A DNA stretch of 64,000 bases from Palsa-506 sp963707065 (GCA_963707065.1 CAVPPJ010000058.1:210188-274187); one strand, 5' to 3'; shown: positions 30,302 through 38,715, counted from the first letter of the stretch. Made by a program: numbers and translations. The notes: generated from the letters alone by a model not told the origin.

Positions 30302-31030
30302 CTAGTGGACCGCGAACCATGCGACGGTGAGCGCGAGGCCGTTGGTTGCGATGTGCGCCATGACCGGGGCGATCAGGCTCCTGGACCGCAGCCGGAGCCA
30401 GCAGAAGGCCAGACCGGCGGCGAACGTAACCGCGATCGAGCCGAGCACCAGCAGTACCTGCCCGCCGACGCTGGCGGACAGGCCGCTGACCGCGCGGTTG
30501 TCGGACATCGTGTGCAACGTCGGCGCGATGTGCCATAGGCCGAACAGCGCCGAGGTAACCAGGCTCGCGCGCCACGGTCCCCATAGCCTCAGCGCCGACC
30601 CCAGCAGCACGCCGCGGAAGGCGAGTTCCTCGGGGATCGCCGTGAACAGCACGATCGAGATCCCAAGTTCGTAAATCAGCCGTCCGCCGCTGATCTGCGC
30701 CCGTGAGTCGTGCAGGAAGCCGTTCGTCGCGGGGATCACGGCCGCCATGATCAGGACCAGCAAGACGATCCCGAAGGCACCGGCGCCATAACGCAAGCCC
30801 GCGCCTGCATCAGCCCGGCCGAGCCCGAGGTCAGCCAGAGTTGCGCCCGCGCTCCAGGCGATCAGGACCAGAGCTCCGGTGAGAAGGGTGACCGATACCA
30901 CGGGCGGCCCCAGCAGCCCGTACGAGCGCGCGACGCTGAACAGGACCAGGACGCCCACGGTCTGCAGGAAACAGCGGCCGGCTTTCATAGCTTTCGCCGG
31001 AGCCTGCGCAGGTCCTTTTCGTTGGCGCAT
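30302..31030 (-). CDS. CPBP family intramembrane metalloprotease
   Basis: A 242-residue membrane protein of the CAAX-protease/bacteriocin-processing (Abi) family. The three catalytic motifs are present in order: EELAFRG (EExxxR), FGLWHI (FxxxH) and HIATNGL (HxxxN/B type). About six to seven hydrophobic segments surround them. Substrate unknown. The gene is convergent with the hydrolase gene (65 nt between stops). Confidence 0.9.
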   Translation of the reverse strand: MRQRKGPAQAPAKAMKAGRCFLQTVGVLVLFSVARSYGLLGPPVVSVTLLTGALVLIAWSAGATLADLGLGRADAGAGLRYGAGAFGIVLLVLIMAAVIPATNGFLHDSRAQISGGRLIYELGISIVLFTAIPEELAFRGVLLGSALRLWGPWRASLVTSALFGLWHIAPTLHTMSDNRAVSGLSASVGGQVLLVLGSIAVTFAAGLAFCWLRLRSRSLIAPVMAHIATNGLALTVAWFAVH

Positions 31031-31255
31031 TCCACGGCCTTCTCAATGACCGGTGTCGCGATAGGGGCAACCCGTCGGTGCACTATGGTCCCGCAGCGTA
31101 ATTCAAATGCGACCGGCGATGACAAACGTGCTCCCCTGTATACCCCACGACCTCAGCCCACAACCCGGCACATGGCCCGGCGGGCGGCCCACCGTTGCCC
31201 TCACCTGCGCGCCCGACGGCCCGCCGGCGCACGGACTCCTGGACTGCGAAATATT

Positions 31256-31332
31256 TGGGGTGAGCGAGGGGATTCGAACCCCCGACATCCAGGACCACAA
31301 CCTGGCGCTCTAACCAGCTGAGCTACGCCCAC
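31256..31332 (-). tRNA. tRNA-His (anticodon GTG)
   Basis: Reading the minus strand, the cloverleaf starts with acceptor GTGGGCG and has the D arm GCTCAGCTGGTTAGAGC. The anticodon loop is TTGTGGT (anticodon GTG) within stem CCAGG/CCTGG, and the T arm is GGGGGTTCGAATCCCC. The acceptor closes with CGCTCAC, C at the discriminator, and an encoded CCA (31256-31258). The base before the acceptor is G (31333), as expected for the extra G-1 of tRNA-His. It lies downstream of orn on the same strand. Confidence 0.97.
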
Positions 31333-31388
31333 CACGGCCGCGCGGCAGAATTTCGCCCTGCGGCTTCACGCAGCATACCGGGATGTGC

Positions 31389-32069
31389 TTACCGGGCAGA
31401 ACCAGGCCCGCTGCCCGCTGCCCCGCCCGCCGCCGTCGGCCCGGTCGTGGCGGGCGCCGGAGGAGCGGCGGGCGGACTCCCGCCATGCCGCGTCGCGATC
31501 TCCTTGGCAGCCGCCGAATCCGGGCCGGGCGGGCGGACGAAGACTGCCTCGCGGTAATAGCCCAGCTCCTGGACGCTCTCCCGGATGTCCGCCAGGGCAC
31601 GGTGCCCGCCGTGCTTTTCCGGGCTGGCGAAATAGGCCCGGGGGTACCAGCGCCGTGCCAGTTCCTTGATGCTCGACACGTCGACCATCCGGTAGTGCAG
31701 GAACGTGTCAAGCTCGGGCATGTCCCTGGCCAGGAACGACCGGTCGGTGGCGATCGAGTTGCCGCAGAGCGGCACCTTCTTCGACTCCGGGACATGCCCG
31801 CGCACGTAAGCCAGGACCTGTTCCTGAGCCTCGGCCAGGGTGATCCCGCCGCCGAGCTCGGCCAGCAGGCCGGACTTGGTATGCATCTCCCGGACGATGT
31901 CCGGCATATGGTCAAGCGCCTCGGCCGGCGGCTTGATCACGAGGTCGATGCCGTCGTCCAGCATGTTGAGCTGTCCGTCGGTTACCAGGCAGGCGATCTC
32001 GACTAGGGCGTCATGTGCCAAGTCAAGACCGGTCATTTCGCAGTCGATCCAGACGAGCCGGTCAGTCAT
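31389..32069 (-). CDS. orn: Oligoribonuclease
   Basis: A 3'-to-5' exonuclease that degrades short RNA oligonucleotides and pGpG, the final step in c-di-GMP turnover. The DEDDh active site is visible: WIDCEMTGLD at the N terminus, the CGNSIATDRSFLARDMPELD region in the middle, and GGHRALADI with the catalytic His. The family core ends near residue 185; a Pro/Ala/Gly-rich tail of about 40 residues follows, as is common in actinobacteria. The neighbouring tRNA-His on the same strand is a known actinobacterial arrangement and marks conserved chromosome. Confidence 0.96.
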   Translation of the reverse strand: MTDRLVWIDCEMTGLDLAHDALVEIACLVTDGQLNMLDDGIDLVIKPPAEALDHMPDIVREMHTKSGLLAELGGGITLAEAQEQVLAYVRGHVPESKKVPLCGNSIATDRSFLARDMPELDTFLHYRMVDVSSIKELARRWYPRAYFASPEKHGGHRALADIRESVQELGYYREAVFVRPPGPDSAAAKEIATRHGGSPPAAPPAPATTGPTAAGGAAGSGPGSAR

Positions 32070-32120
32070 GGCCCCAGCCTAGGCCCCCCGTAGCCGCGCA
32101 TGATCCGGCTACGGAACGCA

Positions 32121-32792
32121 TCAGGCGCGGCCGGCCGGCCGCGCCAGGGCGGCAATGTGGTCCGGGGCAGCCAGCCCGGGCCGGAGCTCGGGGTCAGGCT
32201 CGGGCGGCCCGAACACCAGCGCGGCCGGGACCACGCCGGCCCAGAAGTCCAGCTGATAGTCCTCCGGCTCGTCCTTGGGCGGCCCGGTGCGGACCTTGAC
32301 CGACGCCTCACCGAGCGGCAGCGCGAGCACGGCGGTGGCCGCGAGTTCCTTGCGGTTCGGCGGGCGTGCCTGCGCCCACCGGCCGGGGATCAGCTGCTCA
32401 GTGACCGCCTGCAGCCCGGCCAGCTTGCCCGCATCGTCAGTGATCAGCCGCGGCGTGCCGAAGACGACGGCGCAGCGGTAGTTCATCGAATGATGGAAGA
32501 TCGCCCTGGCGCACACCATGCCGTCCAGGTGGGTGACGGTCACGCAGGCGTCCTGCCCGTCGGCGGCGAGCAGCGAGCGGTTCGCCGACGATCCGTGCAG
32601 GTACAGCGTGTCACCCGCCCGGCCGTAGCCGGTCGGCAGCACGACGGGCGAGCCATCGACGACGACGCCGAGGTGGCAGATGAGGCCGGCGTCAAGCACG
32701 GCGTACAGCTCGGCGCGGTCGCTGCGGCCGCGTTCGCGGAGGCGATGCAGCCGGGTGCGCTCGGTGCGGGAGAGGGTGAGATCAGCGCTCAT
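32121..32792 (-). CDS. Pyridoxamine 5'-phosphate oxidase-like flavin protein
   Basis: A 223-residue split-barrel FMN-binding protein. Typical segments are LYAVLDAGLICHLGVVVDGSPVVLPTGYGR, LYLHGSSANRSLL and CVTVTHLDGMVCARAIFHHSMNYRCAVVFG. It belongs to the PNPOx-like flavin-nucleotide-binding group rather than to true PdxH, so its reaction is open. It is divergent from a MocR-type regulator with a shared intergenic operator, which suggests that the regulator controls it, perhaps in vitamin B6 use. Confidence 0.88.
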   Translation of the reverse strand: MSADLTLSRTERTRLHRLRERGRSDRAELYAVLDAGLICHLGVVVDGSPVVLPTGYGRAGDTLYLHGSSANRSLLAADGQDACVTVTHLDGMVCARAIFHHSMNYRCAVVFGTPRLITDDAGKLAGLQAVTEQLIPGRWAQARPPNRKELAATAVLALPLGEASVKVRTGPPKDEPEDYQLDFWAGVVPAALVFGPPEPDPELRPGLAAPDHIAALARPAGRA

Positions 32793-32812
32793 GATGCCCT
32801 ACGGTACAAGCT

Positions 32813-32838
32813 AAGTGGACTTGCTTAAATATCCACTT
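32813..32838. promoter_or_regulatory. Operator between the flavin protein and MocR genes
   Basis: Inverted repeat AAGTGGA (32813-32819) and TCCACTT (32832-32838) with a 12-base AT-rich spacer in the 68-bp divergent promoter region. Placement fits autoregulation by the MocR protein. Confidence 0.5.
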
Positions 32839-32860
32839 TGGACGAAAGAGGGAAGACCAC

Positions 32861-34345
32861 TTGTCACGCACGGCTGTCGAGCTCCCGCTGTCGACTGACC
32901 GCGGGCGTGATGTCCCGCTGTCCGGTCAGATCGCCGGCCAGCTGCGGTCCGGCATCGCCGACGGACGGCTCGGCGCCGGCGAGCGGCTGCCGGCCAGCCG
33001 TGTCCTGGCCGCGTCGCTGGGGGTGAGCCGCACCGTGGTGACCGCCGCCTACGGGCAGCTGTACGCGGAGGGCTGGCTGGACGGACGGCAGGGATCCGGC
33101 ACCTTCGTCGCGGCCGGCGCGCCAGGCCAGGCCGGCGCGCCGGGCGTGCCAGGCCAGGCCGGCCCGCGGCAGCAGGCCGATGACGGTCTCCTGGCCGGCC
33201 CGGACCTGCCCGCTGGGCGGGAGGACAATCTCCGCGCGGGTCCAGCTGCGCCGGTCATCGAGCTGCGGCCGGGCATCCCGTGGGCCCGCGGCATCGACCC
33301 GGCGGCCTGGCGCCGGGCCTGGCGGCGGGCGGGCGCCGTCCCGGCGTCTGCCTGGCCCGACCCGCGGGGGCTGCCGGAACTCCGCGCCGCCCTGGCCGCG
33401 CACCTGCGGCGGAGCCGCGCCATGCCCTGCGATCCAGGCCAGATCCTGGTGACCCGGGGAGTGACCGGCGGCCTGGGCCTGCTGGCCGCCGCGCTGCTGC
33501 GGCCCGGGGACAGGGTCGGAATCGAGGAGCCCGGCTACCCGGCGGCCAGGGCGGTCTTCGCCGCGCACGGCGCGCAGATCGTGGCCTGCCGGGCCGACGA
33601 GCATGGCCTGGTGACCGGCGAGCTGCCGGATGACCTGCGCATGGTCTACACCACGCCCGCCCACCAGTACCCGCTCGGCGGGCGCCTGCCGGTCCCGCGC
33701 AGGCAGTCGCTGATCGCCTGGGCCAGGGCAGCGGGCGCGCTTGTCGTCGAGGACGACTACGACAGCGAATTCCGCTACGACGTAGCGCCGTTGCCGGCGT
33801 TGTTCGGCCTGGAACCGGACGTCGTCGTCCATCTCGGAACCACGGCCAAGACGCTTACGCCGGCCATGGGAGTGGGCTGGCTGGTCGCCCGCCGTGATCT
33901 TGCCGGGGTGATCGCCGGGGCCAAGCAGGATATCGGCGACCGCACCCCGGAGGCAGCTCAGCACGCGCTGCTCGCACTGCTCAGCAGCGGAGACCTGGAC
34001 CGGCACGTACGGCGGATGCGGCGCGAGTATGCCCGGCGCCGGGCCGCGATCGTCGCGGTCCTCGGTGACCTGCCCGGGCCTGCCCGCCTGCTGGGTGACA
34101 CGGCCGGCCTGCATGTGGTCCTTGAGCTGCCGCCAGGCACGGCGGATCAGGTGGCCGCCGCCGCCCGCCGGCGCGGCGTGGCGGTGCAGACCCTGCACCG
34201 CTACTTCGCCGGGCCGCCCTCGGCGGAAGGCCTGGTGCTCGGCTACGGCGGCGCGTCAGTCAGCCAGGTCGGCCGTGCCTGCCAGCTGCTCAGGCAGATC
34301 GTGGCGGCACTGCCGGTCGGGCGGCACTGCGCGGGCGGCCCGTAG
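32861..34345 (+). CDS. MocR/PdxR-type regulator (GntR HTH + aminotransferase)
   Basis: A 494-residue transcription factor. The N-terminal GntR winged helix (about residues 20-85; PLSGQIAGQLRSGIADGRLGAGERLPASRVLAASLGVSRTVV) is joined by a Gly/Ala/Pro-rich linker to a fold-type I aminotransferase domain. PLP-lysine Lys330 sits in HLGTTAKTLTPAMGVGW, and the DDYDSEFRYD stretch binds the cofactor. It is expected to sense pyridoxal phosphate or an amino acid. The TTG start follows GAGGGA by 8 nt. It is divergent from the flavin protein. Its 3' end overlaps the convergent gene at 34256 by 90 bp. Confidence 0.92.
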   Translation: MSRTAVELPLSTDRGRDVPLSGQIAGQLRSGIADGRLGAGERLPASRVLAASLGVSRTVVTAAYGQLYAEGWLDGRQGSGTFVAAGAPGQAGAPGVPGQAGPRQQADDGLLAGPDLPAGREDNLRAGPAAPVIELRPGIPWARGIDPAAWRRAWRRAGAVPASAWPDPRGLPELRAALAAHLRRSRAMPCDPGQILVTRGVTGGLGLLAAALLRPGDRVGIEEPGYPAARAVFAAHGAQIVACRADEHGLVTGELPDDLRMVYTTPAHQYPLGGRLPVPRRQSLIAWARAAGALVVEDDYDSEFRYDVAPLPALFGLEPDVVVHLGTTAKTLTPAMGVGWLVARRDLAGVIAGAKQDIGDRTPEAAQHALLALLSSGDLDRHVRRMRREYARRRAAIVAVLGDLPGPARLLGDTAGLHVVLELPPGTADQVAAAARRRGVAVQTLHRYFAGPPSAEGLVLGYGGASVSQVGRACQLLRQIVAALPVGRHCAGGP

Positions 34346-35194
34346 TGCCGCGGCCCGCCAGCGCGCGGCAGCCACCCAGCCAGCGCGCGGCAGCCCGTCA
34401 GCGCGCGGCAGCCCGTCAGCGCGCGGCAGCCCGTCAGCCGACGCGGGACAGCGAGCCGGCCACCGGGGCCACGAACATGTCGTCAAAGTTGGCCATCCCG
34501 GCCTGGCCGGCCTGCTGGGCCCGGTGCGGGAACGTGGCCGGTGGACGCCGCCCGGTGACGCGCCATTTCCGGCCAGCCTGCTGATGTCAATCGCGCCCGG
34601 GCCAGCAGCCGTCCAGTCCGGCACCTGCGACGCGGCGAAATGACCTCCCCGCGCCCACAGGCTGCGGCTGCGGCAGCCGGTGTGCCCGTGCGGAAACGCC
34701 GCAGGCGGCCCGGCCGGCCAGCGCCGCGGGATGCCCCACGAGTCGAGCCAGTCCAGGATGCGCGGCAGGCCGGTCATCGGGCCGGCCGTGAACGGGTCCC
34801 AGGCGAAGGCCACCACGCAGATCTGGACGCAGAGCCTTCCCTGGGCGTTGACCTCGGCGAGCCAGTCCGCCCCGGCGGGCTCCGCGGCACCCGGCGGCGC
34901 GCCCGAGTCTGGCGGGTAGGCAGGCCCCCGCGGCGTCAGGCCTTCCGGCCCGCCCAGCGAGCGGCCGGCCCGCAAGATCGAGATCAGCTGGATGACTTCC
35001 CCCGTGAGCGGATTCCAGGTCAGATGGCAGGCCCGGCCGAGTTCGCTGAGGCGTTCCGCCGCGGACCTGGCCGAGACCACGGCAGGATCGGCACCCGCTG
35101 CCTGCCAGACGGCGCGGGGAGCGCCACCCTGGAGATGCCCGCCGTCGCCTGCCGCCCGCAGGTGCCCGGCTCCCGGCATCCATGCATCGCTCAC
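34256..35194 (-). CDS. Hypothetical actinobacterial protein with repeat-bearing C-terminal extension
   Basis: A 312-residue protein. The N-terminal two thirds look like a real conserved domain: WNPLTGEVIQLISILRAGRSLG, NAQGRLCVQICVVAFAWDPFT, ILDWLDSWGIPRRWPAGPPAAFPHG and ARGGHFAASQVPDWTAAGPGAIDI. From about residue 225 onward the sequence turns Arg/Pro-rich and holds tandem ADGLPR hexapeptides made by an 18-bp DNA repeat, then overlaps the end of the MocR gene by 90 bp. The extension may be the result of a lost stop codon or a frameshift. The GTG start at 35194 has GAGGAGGGAG 4-5 nt upstream. Function unknown. Confidence 0.65.
   Translation of the reverse strand: MSDAWMPGAGHLRAAGDGGHLQGGAPRAVWQAAGADPAVVSARSAAERLSELGRACHLTWNPLTGEVIQLISILRAGRSLGGPEGLTPRGPAYPPDSGAPPGAAEPAGADWLAEVNAQGRLCVQICVVAFAWDPFTAGPMTGLPRILDWLDSWGIPRRWPAGPPAAFPHGHTGCRSRSLWARGGHFAASQVPDWTAAGPGAIDISRLAGNGASPGGVHRPRSRTGPSRPARPGWPTLTTCSWPRWPARCPASADGLPRADGLPRADGLPRAGWVAAARWRAAALRAARAVPPDRQCRHDLPEQLAGTADLAD
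34359..34434. repeat. 18-bp tandem repeat
   Basis: Three perfect copies of CAGCGCGCGGCAGCCCGT (34381-34434) preceded by a related unit of 22 bases from 34359. On the minus strand the unit codes for the hexapeptide ADGLPR in the extended hypothetical protein. Confidence 0.85.
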
Positions 35195-35379
35195 TGCACT
35201 CCCTCCTCGCAAGGGTCTAGACCACCGGCCCGGCGATCCCCTGCTACCTGCCTACGTCAGGGCGGCGCATTAGTCCAGCCCTGAGCCGGATGGCATGCTT
35301 TGGCCGGCCGCCGTGTGCCGCGCCCCGCGGAGGCGGATCATGGGACCATGCGAACGCGGAGCAGGCAGGCGAGGTGGGA

Positions 35380-36459
35380 ATGACGAAGGACATGAGCGTT
35401 CCGGGAATCGAGGACGGCGCCCGGCTGGCCCGGTGGATCAGCAGCGCGGGCGGACCGGCGTCGGGCCGCGAGCTGACCGGCGTCCGGCTGATCGCCGGCG
35501 GCCGCTCGAACCTGACCTACCGCCTCGACTTCGCCTCGGCTGACCGGCTGGTACTCCGCCGGGCACCGCTCGGTCACGTACTGCCGACAGCCCACGACAT
35601 GGCCAGGGAGTACCGCGTCCTGACCGCATTGCACGGCACCGCGATCCCGGTGCCCGCGCCGGTCGCGTTCTGCCAGGATTCCGAGATCATCGGCGCGCCG
35701 TTCTACCTGATGGAATACGTGGACGGGCTGGTGCTGCGCTCCCGCGAGGACGGCGCGCAGGTGACGCCGGATCAGGCGCGCCAGCTGTCGGAGCGGCTTG
35801 CCGAGATGCTCGCCGCCATTCACGGGGTGGACCTGGCCGCCACCGGCCTCACCGCGTTCGGCCGGCCGGACGGCTACCTGGCCCGGCAGCTCGCCCGCTG
35901 GCAGCGGCAGTGGGAGCTGTCAGCGACCCGGGAGATGCCCGGCTATGACCGGCTCGTCGAGCGGCTGGCTGCCGGCCTGCCGGCCAGCAGCGACGCCGCG
36001 CTGGTGCACGGCGACTTCCGGCTCGACAACATGCTGGTGGTCCTGTCCGGCCGGCCGCAGATCGCGGCCGTCGTCGACTGGGAGATGTCGACGCTCGGTG
36101 ACCCGCTCGCGGACCTGGGGCTGACGCTCATGTACTGGGCCGACGCTGCCGACGAGGACTGGCGGATGATTAACGTGGGCGCGGCGGTGACGTCTCTGCC
36201 GGGGTTCTTCAGCCGGGCCCAGCTGGCCAGCCGGTACGCGGAGCTGACCGGCCGGGACATCTCCGGCATCGGCTATTACATGGCGTTCGGCTGCTTCAAG
36301 CTGGCGGTCGTGCTGGAGGGCATCCACGCCAGGTACCTGCAGCGCAAGACCGTGGGCGAGGGCTTCGAGCGGGAGGGACGCGCGGTGCCGCTGCTGATCG
36401 ACCGTGCGCATCAGATGCTGGACTCCGACCCACTGGCCCGCAGCGCTGCCGCAGGCTAG
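35380..36459 (+). CDS. Phosphotransferase family protein (APH fold, ACAD10-like)
   Basis: A 359-residue small-molecule kinase-like enzyme. The catalytic motif HGDFRLDNML and the metal site VDWEMSTLGDPLADLG are intact, preceded by GGRSNLTYRL (nucleotide-binding loop) and LMEYVDGLVL. The sequence resembles the ACAD10/11-type phosphotransferases that act on short hydroxyacyl compounds; substrate unproven. The open frame extends to 35290, but ATG 35380 with GAGGTGGGA directly upstream is the better start. A 15-bp perfect tandem repeat begins at its stop codon. Confidence 0.88.
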   Translation: MTKDMSVPGIEDGARLARWISSAGGPASGRELTGVRLIAGGRSNLTYRLDFASADRLVLRRAPLGHVLPTAHDMAREYRVLTALHGTAIPVPAPVAFCQDSEIIGAPFYLMEYVDGLVLRSREDGAQVTPDQARQLSERLAEMLAAIHGVDLAATGLTAFGRPDGYLARQLARWQRQWELSATREMPGYDRLVERLAAGLPASSDAALVHGDFRLDNMLVVLSGRPQIAAVVDWEMSTLGDPLADLGLTLMYWADAADEDWRMINVGAAVTSLPGFFSRAQLASRYAELTGRDISGIGYYMAFGCFKLAVVLEGIHARYLQRKTVGEGFEREGRAVPLLIDRAHQMLDSDPLARSAAAG

Positions 36460-36488
36460 GAAGGCAACCGCAGGGAAGGCAACCGCAG
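36459..36488. repeat. 15-bp perfect tandem duplication
   Basis: GGAAGGCAACCGCAG occurs twice in direct succession, starting at the last base of the phosphotransferase stop codon. Probably a slippage duplication. Confidence 0.8.
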
Positions 36489-36501
36489 GCCGGACCAGCC
36501 A

Positions 36502-36536
36502 CGATGGGGGCCACGCCCAAGGCATGGCCCCCATCG
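36502..36536 (+). terminator. Strong hairpin after the phosphotransferase gene
   Basis: 12-bp perfect stem CGATGGGGGCCA/TGGCCCCCATCG with an 11-nt loop, 42 nt after the stop codon. No long T-run follows, as is usual for actinobacterial hairpins. Confidence 0.6.
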
Positions 36537-36550
36537 CGGAAAAGTCTGAT

Positions 36551-36582
36551 GAGGCCCGGCGCCCCGCTCTCGCCGGGCCTCA
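36551..36582. terminator. Second strong hairpin
   Basis: 12-bp perfect stem TGAGGCCCGGCG/CGCCGGGCCTCA with a 9-nt loop. On the minus strand it is followed by CAGACTTTTCC, so it may end leftward transcription and the pair may act as a two-way barrier. Confidence 0.55.
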
Positions 36583-36681
36583 CAAAAGATGACGCGCGGG
36601 TGGGATAGCAGGTTCACACGATTTGCCGAGATCATCCATATCCCCGGCAAAACTGCCTCCGGGCTACGTGCGCACCAGCCC

Positions 36682-36746
36682 GCCGGCCAGCTCCGCGAGA
36701 GGCCGCCGGCCAGCTCCGCGAGAACCCGCGGGCCAGCTCCGCGAGA
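36682..36746. repeat. Three tandem 23-bp units
   Basis: GCCGGCCAGCTCCGCGAGA recurs at 36682, 36705 and (with GCG for GCC at the start) 36728, each 23 bp apart. The period is not a multiple of three, so it is unlikely to be coding. Confidence 0.8.
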
Positions 36747-36749
36747 GGC

Positions 36750-36965
36750 TCAGCCAGCGGCGATGGTGTGGGCGAGGCTTTCGAAGAAGTCCTTGTTGAT
36801 CTCGGCCGGGTCGGTGATCGCGAAGGCCGACCCGCCGGTTGCCGCCGCGATCCGCTGGATGGCGGCGAAGTCGCGGGAGGCGGCGGCAATCACGACCGCG
36901 ATGGATGACGAGCGCGACCAACGCGGACTCGCCGCCTCCGAGCGCGCCGGGACGGGCGGGACCAT
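36750..36965 (-). pseudogene. Remnant resembling the end of a von Willebrand A-domain protein
   Basis: Read on the minus strand, about 50 residues look like the C-terminal end of a VWA protein: IAVVIAAASRDFAAIQRIAAATGGSAFAITDPAEINKDFFESLAH. The part before it (Pro/Arg/Ser-rich) does not, and the metal-binding DxSxS motif is missing. The match is from memory of the family pattern, so the identity is tentative. Confidence 0.4.
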
Positions 36966-37171
36966 TCCGCCTCTTCAGCGCGCACCGCAAGGCCTCTCCG
37001 CCGGTCACCGGCTCCGTCCACCGGCTCCGGCCGACATGGCTATATCCAGGCAGAGACCGACCGGTTTGCCGACTTGCCCGGCTTTTACACCAGATATAGC
37101 TATAACGGGGCATTCAGCGCAACGGCCGAGGCCAGGGCTGGCCAGCGGCCGGCGGCGGGCAGACTGAGCAC

Positions 37172-37984
37172 GTGGTGCCGACGCCCGTGATCCCGGTCAG
37201 TGATTCTGGCGATCCGCGTCTCGCGGACTACGCCGGGCTCACGGACGTCCGCCTGCGCAGGAAGCTGGAAACCGGGCACGGGCTGTTCATCGCCGAGGGC
37301 GAGAAGGTGATCCGCCGGGCGATAGCAGCCGGTTACCCGGTGCGCTCCCTGCTGGTCACCCGCGACCGGCTGGCCGGCCTGGCGGACCTCACCGCCAGCT
37401 GCCCAGGCCCGGTGTACGTCATCGGGCCGGCCGCCGCCGAGGCGCTGACCGGCTACCGGGTGCACCGCGGCGCGCTCGCCTCGATGCACCGGCTGCCGCT
37501 GCCCGCCGTTGCCGACCTGGTGGCCGGCGCCAGCCGCATCGTGGTACTCGAGGACATCGTGGATCACGAGAACGTCGGCGCGATCTTCCGCTGCGCGGCA
37601 GCCCTCGGCTTCGATGCGGTCATCCTGGCGCCCCGCTGCGCGGATCCGCTCTACCGGCGGGCGGTCAAGGTGTCGATGGGCGCGGTCTTCTCGGTGCCCT
37701 ACGCCCGGATGGACGACTGGCGGGGCGGCATCGGCTGGCTGCGGCAGGCCGGTTTCCGGGTGCTGGCGCTGACGCCCGCGCCGGACGCGGTGCCGATCGG
37801 CGAGGTGCCGCCCGGCGGCCGGATCGCCCTGCTGCTCGGCACCGAGGGGAAGGGCCTGTCGGCGCGCTGGCTGGCGGCCGCGGACACGCGGGTCGCGATA
37901 CCGATGAGCGGGGAAGTGAGCTCGCTCAACGTGGCCTCGGCGGCCGCGATCGCCTGCTACCTGCTCGGGCCCGGCAACCGCTGA
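37172..37984 (+). CDS. TrmH/SpoU family RNA methyltransferase
   Basis: A 270-residue SAM-dependent 2'-O-methyltransferase acting on tRNA or rRNA. All three SPOUT motifs are present: DHENVGAIFRCAAALG (motif 1), ALLLGTEGKGLS (motif 2) and IPMSGEVSSLNVASAAAIACY (motif 3). The N-terminal substrate-binding part has FIAEGEKVIRRAI. The target nucleotide cannot be told from the sequence. GTG 37172 or 37175 is the start; no clear ribosome site. Confidence 0.93.
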   Translation: MVPTPVIPVSDSGDPRLADYAGLTDVRLRRKLETGHGLFIAEGEKVIRRAIAAGYPVRSLLVTRDRLAGLADLTASCPGPVYVIGPAAAEALTGYRVHRGALASMHRLPLPAVADLVAGASRIVVLEDIVDHENVGAIFRCAAALGFDAVILAPRCADPLYRRAVKVSMGAVFSVPYARMDDWRGGIGWLRQAGFRVLALTPAPDAVPIGEVPPGGRIALLLGTEGKGLSARWLAAADTRVAIPMSGEVSSLNVASAAAIACYLLGPGNR

Positions 37985-38103
37985 CCGGCCCCCGGCGGGC
38001 TGAGCCCGGCTGCCGGGGAGCCCGGGGCGCGCTCGTTGTCGCTGTGGCCGGTGACCTGGCTGCGGCCTGGCCGCCAGGCCGTGCCGCGGCCTACGCTGGC
38101 GTG

Positions 38104-38715
38104 GTGGAATTCGACGAGGTGATCAGGAAGCGCCGCATGGTCCGGGCGTTCACCACCGAGCCGGTCGACCCGGCGGTCACCGGGCGGCTGCTGGCCGCCG
38201 CCAACCGCGCGCCGTCGGCGGGCTTCAGCCAGGGGTACGCGCTCCTGGTGCTGGACGGACCCGACGAGGCAGCGCCGTTCTGGGAGCTGCTGCGCACCGC
38301 GGATGGCGATGACGACGCGGCCGGGCGCGAGGCCGATCCGGTAACGAACGCGCCGCTGGTGATCGTGCCGCTCTCCTGCAAGGACGTCTACCTGGAGCGC
38401 TATGCCCGGCCGGACAAGGGCTGGACCGACCGGGACGAGGCGCACTGGCCAGTGCCCTACTGGGACATCGACACCGGATTCACCGCGCTGCTGATGCTGC
38501 TCGCCGCGGTCGACGAAGGGCTCGGCGCGCTGTTCTTCGGCATCCCGCCCGAGCAGTTCGGGCTTTTCCGGGCCAGGTACGGCGTGCCGGAGAGCTACGT
38601 GCCGATCGGCGCGGTGGCGGTCGGCCACCCCGACCCGGCGGCGGCCGCGGCTGGCTCGTCGCGTGTCATCAAGCGCCGCAGCGTCGATGACCTGGTGCAC
38701 CGCGGTCACTGGTAA
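38104..38715 (+). CDS. Nitroreductase family protein
   Basis: A 203-residue FMN-dependent oxidoreductase. Family features: VIRKRRMVRAFTTEPVDP near the N terminus (FMN phosphate site), AANRAPSAGFSQGYALLVLD, NAPLVIVPLS, and DTGFTALLMLLAAVDEGLGALFFG near the C terminus. The frame is open to 38044, but GTG 38104 fits the conserved start. It has no ribosome site, and TACGCT at 38092-38097 is placed like a -10 element for a leaderless message. Its substrate is unknown. Confidence 0.87.
   Translation: MEFDEVIRKRRMVRAFTTEPVDPAVTGRLLAAANRAPSAGFSQGYALLVLDGPDEAAPFWELLRTADGDDDAAGREADPVTNAPLVIVPLSCKDVYLERYARPDKGWTDRDEAHWPVPYWDIDTGFTALLMLLAAVDEGLGALFFGIPPEQFGLFRARYGVPESYVPIGAVAVGHPDPAAAAAGSSRVIKRRSVDDLVHRGHW

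Larger units (their letters stand above)
36460..37171. other. Non-coding stretch with hairpins, repeats and a gene remnant
   Basis: Between the phosphotransferase and TrmH genes no intact gene is seen. It contains a 15-bp tandem duplication, two strong hairpins, a 23-bp tandem repeat (36682-36746) and the remnant at 36750-36965. A relatively AT-rich patch at 37036-37110 contains CTATATC and GATATAGCTATA sequences and may hold a promoter. Confidence 0.6.

Noticed and set aside
31256..31332. tRNA-His as integration site of the left-hand island
   Set aside because: The dyads stop before it, but no integrase gene and no second copy of the tRNA 3' end were found in the window.
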